This document shows positions 60,456-64,000 of a DNA stretch of 64,000 nucleotides, in pieces. The first letter of the stretch is position 1, and every line of letters starts with the position of its first letter. Position numbers and translations under genes: made by a program. Below the pieces are notes generated by a model. That model worked only from the letters and a program-made list of their open reading frames with translations, searched no databases and was not told the DNA's origin. The DNA is from Apostichopus japonicus (lineage: Eukaryota > Echinodermata > Holothuroidea > Aspidochirotida > Stichopodidae): positions 28,753,989 to 28,817,988 of the forward strand of contig NC_092572.1 in the NCBI RefSeq assembly GCF_037975245.1. Direction: 5' to 3'.

Positions 60456-62090
60456 GAAAGATAGTCTATAGTATTAATTAACCAAGACCACCAAGACATT
60501 GTGCATGGAGAAACACAAACAATATAGAACTATTGCCAGATACGTTCATCAAATTTTGTGATGAATTAAGATTTCCGGTGATTATTTTAGACAATGAACT
60601 TCAGTTCAGCTATGGGAATATTCTTTGACTGGATTGATATTAGTATATCAGGTTTAAGCGTGAAGTTCTTATAGCGATATTACTGTAGCTTACATATCAC
60701 TCCATAATAAAACATTCACTCTTAGTGAGTGGTCAACCTCAATTCAGATGAAAAACTGTAGACTCCTCTTGACGCTCTTGCAATGTAGACATATCTGACA
60801 ACTCGTAAAATACTTAGTTCATTATTGGAACTCTTAATGAGAGAACTAACATGTTTGCATCAATATTTCTCACTGTTACACTATTATGTTTATAATACCA
60901 TTTGATACTGTATTTGAGGTACATTTAAAAAATGATATTTCTACTAAATATGATCTAATTTGACTGTACTTAGTTCAACACATTAATTCTTCCAAAGATT
61001 CAATCACTTCTGGGACGCACTTATTTTATGCTGTTCATTTCTCAGCATCAATGAAACCTTGTATTCAAATTATGTGTTCCAAAAGTAGCCTATTGAACAT
61101 GTCTACATACAGTAGAACAAACAACGATGTGCGTATGTTAGACATATTTATATATATACTTTTCAAATCAGTATATGTTAAAGATGCAATGCTGCTTACT
61201 GATACGAAAGATAGAAACAATTTTTGCACTTGTATTGTATGATTAATATGAACCTTTAATTAAGTACTATTATATCGGTTTACTTGAGCAGGATCGTGCG
61301 CAACTTTGAGAAATCTGTCAGAAGATGGACATTAGGAAGCGTCACATGATCACACCGTAAGTAATACCCTCTTTAGTAATATCCGCTTCATGTGACCCTC
61401 CTCCCACTTTACCGTCTTTTATGTCCCTCATGTCCCGTTCTCTTTAGACTGAAGGTTACACCCATCTCCCACTTCACAATTGCTTTATTGTAATATGTCA
61501 TGAGTATATCCCTGTGTTCCTTTCAGCAATGATACGGTTAATTTCTTCCTCGGTTCTTTTTTCATTAAGTTGGCAGAGGCATAAGGAATTTGTTTGATCA
61601 TGGAGCTATAAACAGAGCTCCATGGTTTGATGGTGATGTCGTTATTTTTGCGGGTGCGTCTGTGTGTATGCGACACTGTTTGTAAACACAATAACTCAAA
61701 AAGTATATGATGGCCGAAAGATGATGCATTGTATATGGATTTGTCTTTAAGTGAGTAAAAGAACCCAATTGAAATTGGTGGATGCAAATGGACATACGAG
61801 GTCAACAGATGTCAAAGTCTGAAAACCTTATAAACGAGATAACCCAAGAAGGTCAATGTCGTTAAACTTCATAGCCATAAGGCAAGCTCGGATGGACTTA
61901 ATACTTGGTGTGTGTATTTACCTTACAGAGGACAATAATTTGTTGTTTTATATGGAGATTAAAGATCACTTGAGTTCAACACAGGTTACATTCTGAAATC
62001 CTTGTAAATACTCTTAATTAAAGCTTAGATGATATTCATACGTCGTATGTGAATCCATCTTAGCTAGTTCAAGAAACGTATTAACGTATT
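60456..62090. other. Non-coding sequence, nothing recognised
   Basis: AT-rich, without a supported gene or element. Confidence 0.5.
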
Positions 62091-62094
62091 AACG

Positions 62095-62322
62095 TAGAAA
62101 CGCCGGCGTCTCCCAGTCATGAGATCCCCGGTTCGATTCCCCGCCGACAGCAATGTGTGTCGTCTGGCAAGGGTGTTGTTCAATAACAACATCCCGACAT
62201 GGACGTTAAATGGATGTGTGCCGAGAGATTGGCTTCGGTCAGCTTGCGAGTCTACAAGCCTCCATGGCTTCTTTCGCGAGTTCCTGCTTGCGGGAAGATC
62301 ACATACACATACATACATACAT
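62095..62322 (+). mobile_element. tRNA-derived SINE, copy 4 (plus strand) with (ACAT)n tail
   Basis: A perfect B box GGTTCGATTCC at 62130-62140 is followed by a body ending GGCTTCGGTCAGCTTGCGAG, then catggcttctttcgcgagtt and a cacatacatacatac tail. The A-box half is not recognisable. The 3' body is shared with copies 1 and 2, the head is different. Confidence 0.8.
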
Positions 62323-64000
62323 TATGTTCTAATGAGGTCCAAATAATGACATCTTGTCATAATAGTAAAAATAACGCATAATTTTGATATAAACATAACT
62401 CCAAAATTAAAACTTCATACTTTGTAAGTCACTTTACCTTAGTGAGTACAAAGAAAGCATTTTTTTTAAGTTGAGTTCAAAGCTCATGAGAGGTCAATAG
62501 TGGTCAAAGTCTGATACTGTTGTCATGACGATCCCTCAAATATTGAAACTTGATTAGGCTGAATGTGTGGTATAGAGATCCATATTCTTGAGTACAAGAA
62601 TCATTCTGTATTAATGGAGGTAAAGATCGTTTAAGGTTAAAAGTGATATAAGTCTGAGAATCATGGAATCACCATAACTCCAGAGGTGCGACTTGAATGA
62701 ACTAAATAATTTTAAGTAGATTCACCTGGGTCAGTACAAATATATTGCTTTTAATGAGGTCAAAGGTCATTCTATATAAGACGTCAATGTCACTGATTCA
62801 TTCAGGACTCGCCCGTGTGTAGAAACAAACAGGTATAGTAAGCACACAGACCTATAAATATAGTAATACTCATTGTTGAAATCTCAGTATTCATGAATGC
62901 GACCGCAAATCTAATTTTAAATTATTTATCTCTCTTCATAATGAAGCTATAGGTTTGCGCTCTCGTATTTGAGGCTGTGGAATATGAATATTAGAAGTAA
63001 TGAGAAAAAATGCGGAATTTATATATTTTAAAATTCAAAAGTAAGTCTTATAGTGTGTTTGTGGGTGGGTGTGTGTTAGGTTGTTTTTTGAGATACACTT
63101 CATAGTAAAAGGCAGTGCGTTTGCTGATAAATGTAAACAACCGTTTTTTGTGAGTTATACATTTGGCATTGGCGGCAACAAGTTCGTTTTTAAAACATCG
63201 TTTCACGACAGCAAATAGTCTTAAGGAAACCTCACGATAGAGAAGAATATCAAACAACATTAACAAGTGAAATCCAAAACCTGTCAGTCAGAAGTTTGAA
63301 ACTGAAACTAGAAGGATTATCCCGTTCTTAAATTTAGATTAAGAAGTAAATAAAACCGTTGTATATCCATGTCACTATATACATCAGCGCTTTGACTGCT
63401 ATGGTGCAGACAGATGGTGGTAACTAGAAACATGCAGTAAAAAGTCATCTGGAGGTAAATAAGTAGCTCCATCTATTGTCGACGGACATGACTTAGATAC
63501 TGACATGCAGCTTTCTTTAAATTCACTAGCTTAGACAGAGAAATGGCTTAGTGGCGTGGCATACGGTTCATCAATTGTTAATTTAACGTCCCCTCTGTTT
63601 TTTACGATCGATTCATCGGCGTCTGCAGCAAATATCTGAGCGGTAAAACAAACATCGGGATCTCGATAACCGGTTCATGATTGATTTACATTCAAAGAAT
63701 CAGCATGTTAACTGCTTAACCGTCAAATATATTCCAAAGAGGCCCGGCGGGGTTTAAAGGGCCAAGCCCTCAGACATTGAAGCGTTTTAAAATATTTAAG
63801 TGGGGTAAAGTAAGGAGCAAAAGCCCCCCACCCCGCCCCCCGATATTAGTTCGCTTTAATTATATACCCTTTTGGTGGACTTACGAAGAGACGTATTTCA
63901 TTGTAACTGTACGTAGCTAAGAAGGTGAATATATTTGGGGGGATTTTTGAACGTTGTCTATGGCGGATGGGTGCAAGGTTAATTTATTTTCGTTGGGATC
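62323..64000. other. Non-coding sequence, nothing recognised
   Basis: AT-rich, with a GC-richer C-run patch near 63820-63842. No supported gene. Confidence 0.5.

Overview
This is a eukaryotic, intron-rich, AT-rich genomic window. GT-AG introns of roughly 0.1 to 3.7 kb, tRNA-derived SINEs, hAT-like and piggyBac-like (TTAA) non-autonomous DNA transposons, a DIRS-type tyrosine recombinase relic and many mini- and microsatellites point to an animal genome. A marine invertebrate, perhaps an echinoderm or another deuterostome, is my inference and is not shown by any single sequence feature. No prokaryotic gene organisation is present.

Left part (about 1.7-20.5 kb, + strand): one large gene. I could thread 13 exons (2909 to the stop at 20496-20498) whose splice phases all agree. 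They sum to 3750 nt, giving 1249 residues plus the stop. The 5' end is not resolved: one weaker upstream exon is proposed at 1731-1832, and no start codon is assigned. The protein carries four consecutive nucleoside-diphosphate-kinase (NDK/NME)-like domains. By my alignment from memory of the family motif, only the third keeps the catalytic histidine in an HGS context. In the other three the position is Tyr, Met and Arg. I do not recognise the gene by name. The introns hold a 37-bp satellite of about 54 units (16.2-18.2 kb), a degenerate roughly 36-bp repeat (4.2-4.9 kb) and a diverged 0.45-kb tandem duplication (11.2-12.0 kb).

Middle part (20.5-42.2 kb): no established gene, but it is repeat-rich. 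It holds two copies of a TTAA-flanked MITE in opposite orientation (21.3 and 22.6 kb), and a 1.8-kb hAT-like element with an 8-bp target duplication that contains a second hAT-like element with its own 8-bp duplication (27.2-29.0 kb). It also holds a dispersed element with a palindromic end (31.3 kb), a tyrosine recombinase relic on the minus strand (37.7-38.0 kb) and a degenerate AC-rich tandem array (39.2-39.9 kb). A short ATG exon candidate lies at 26406-26439.

Second gene (42196-44543, + strand): three phase-consistent 3' exons of an unrecognised protein. It has a CX2C-X10-CX2C zinc-ribbon-like motif, a long low-complexity middle and a short C-terminal coiled coil. Its 5' exons are not found.

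Right part (44.5-64 kb): no recognisable protein gene. It carries a composite hAT-like element with internal copies and a nested insertion (52.6-54.6 kb), three minus-strand and one plus-strand copies of a tRNA-derived SINE family, and a (TATG)n microsatellite sitting on one SINE tail. It also has a tRNA-Thr-like pseudo-tRNA whose leader matches the 37-bp intronic satellite, and a third MITE copy (60.1 kb).
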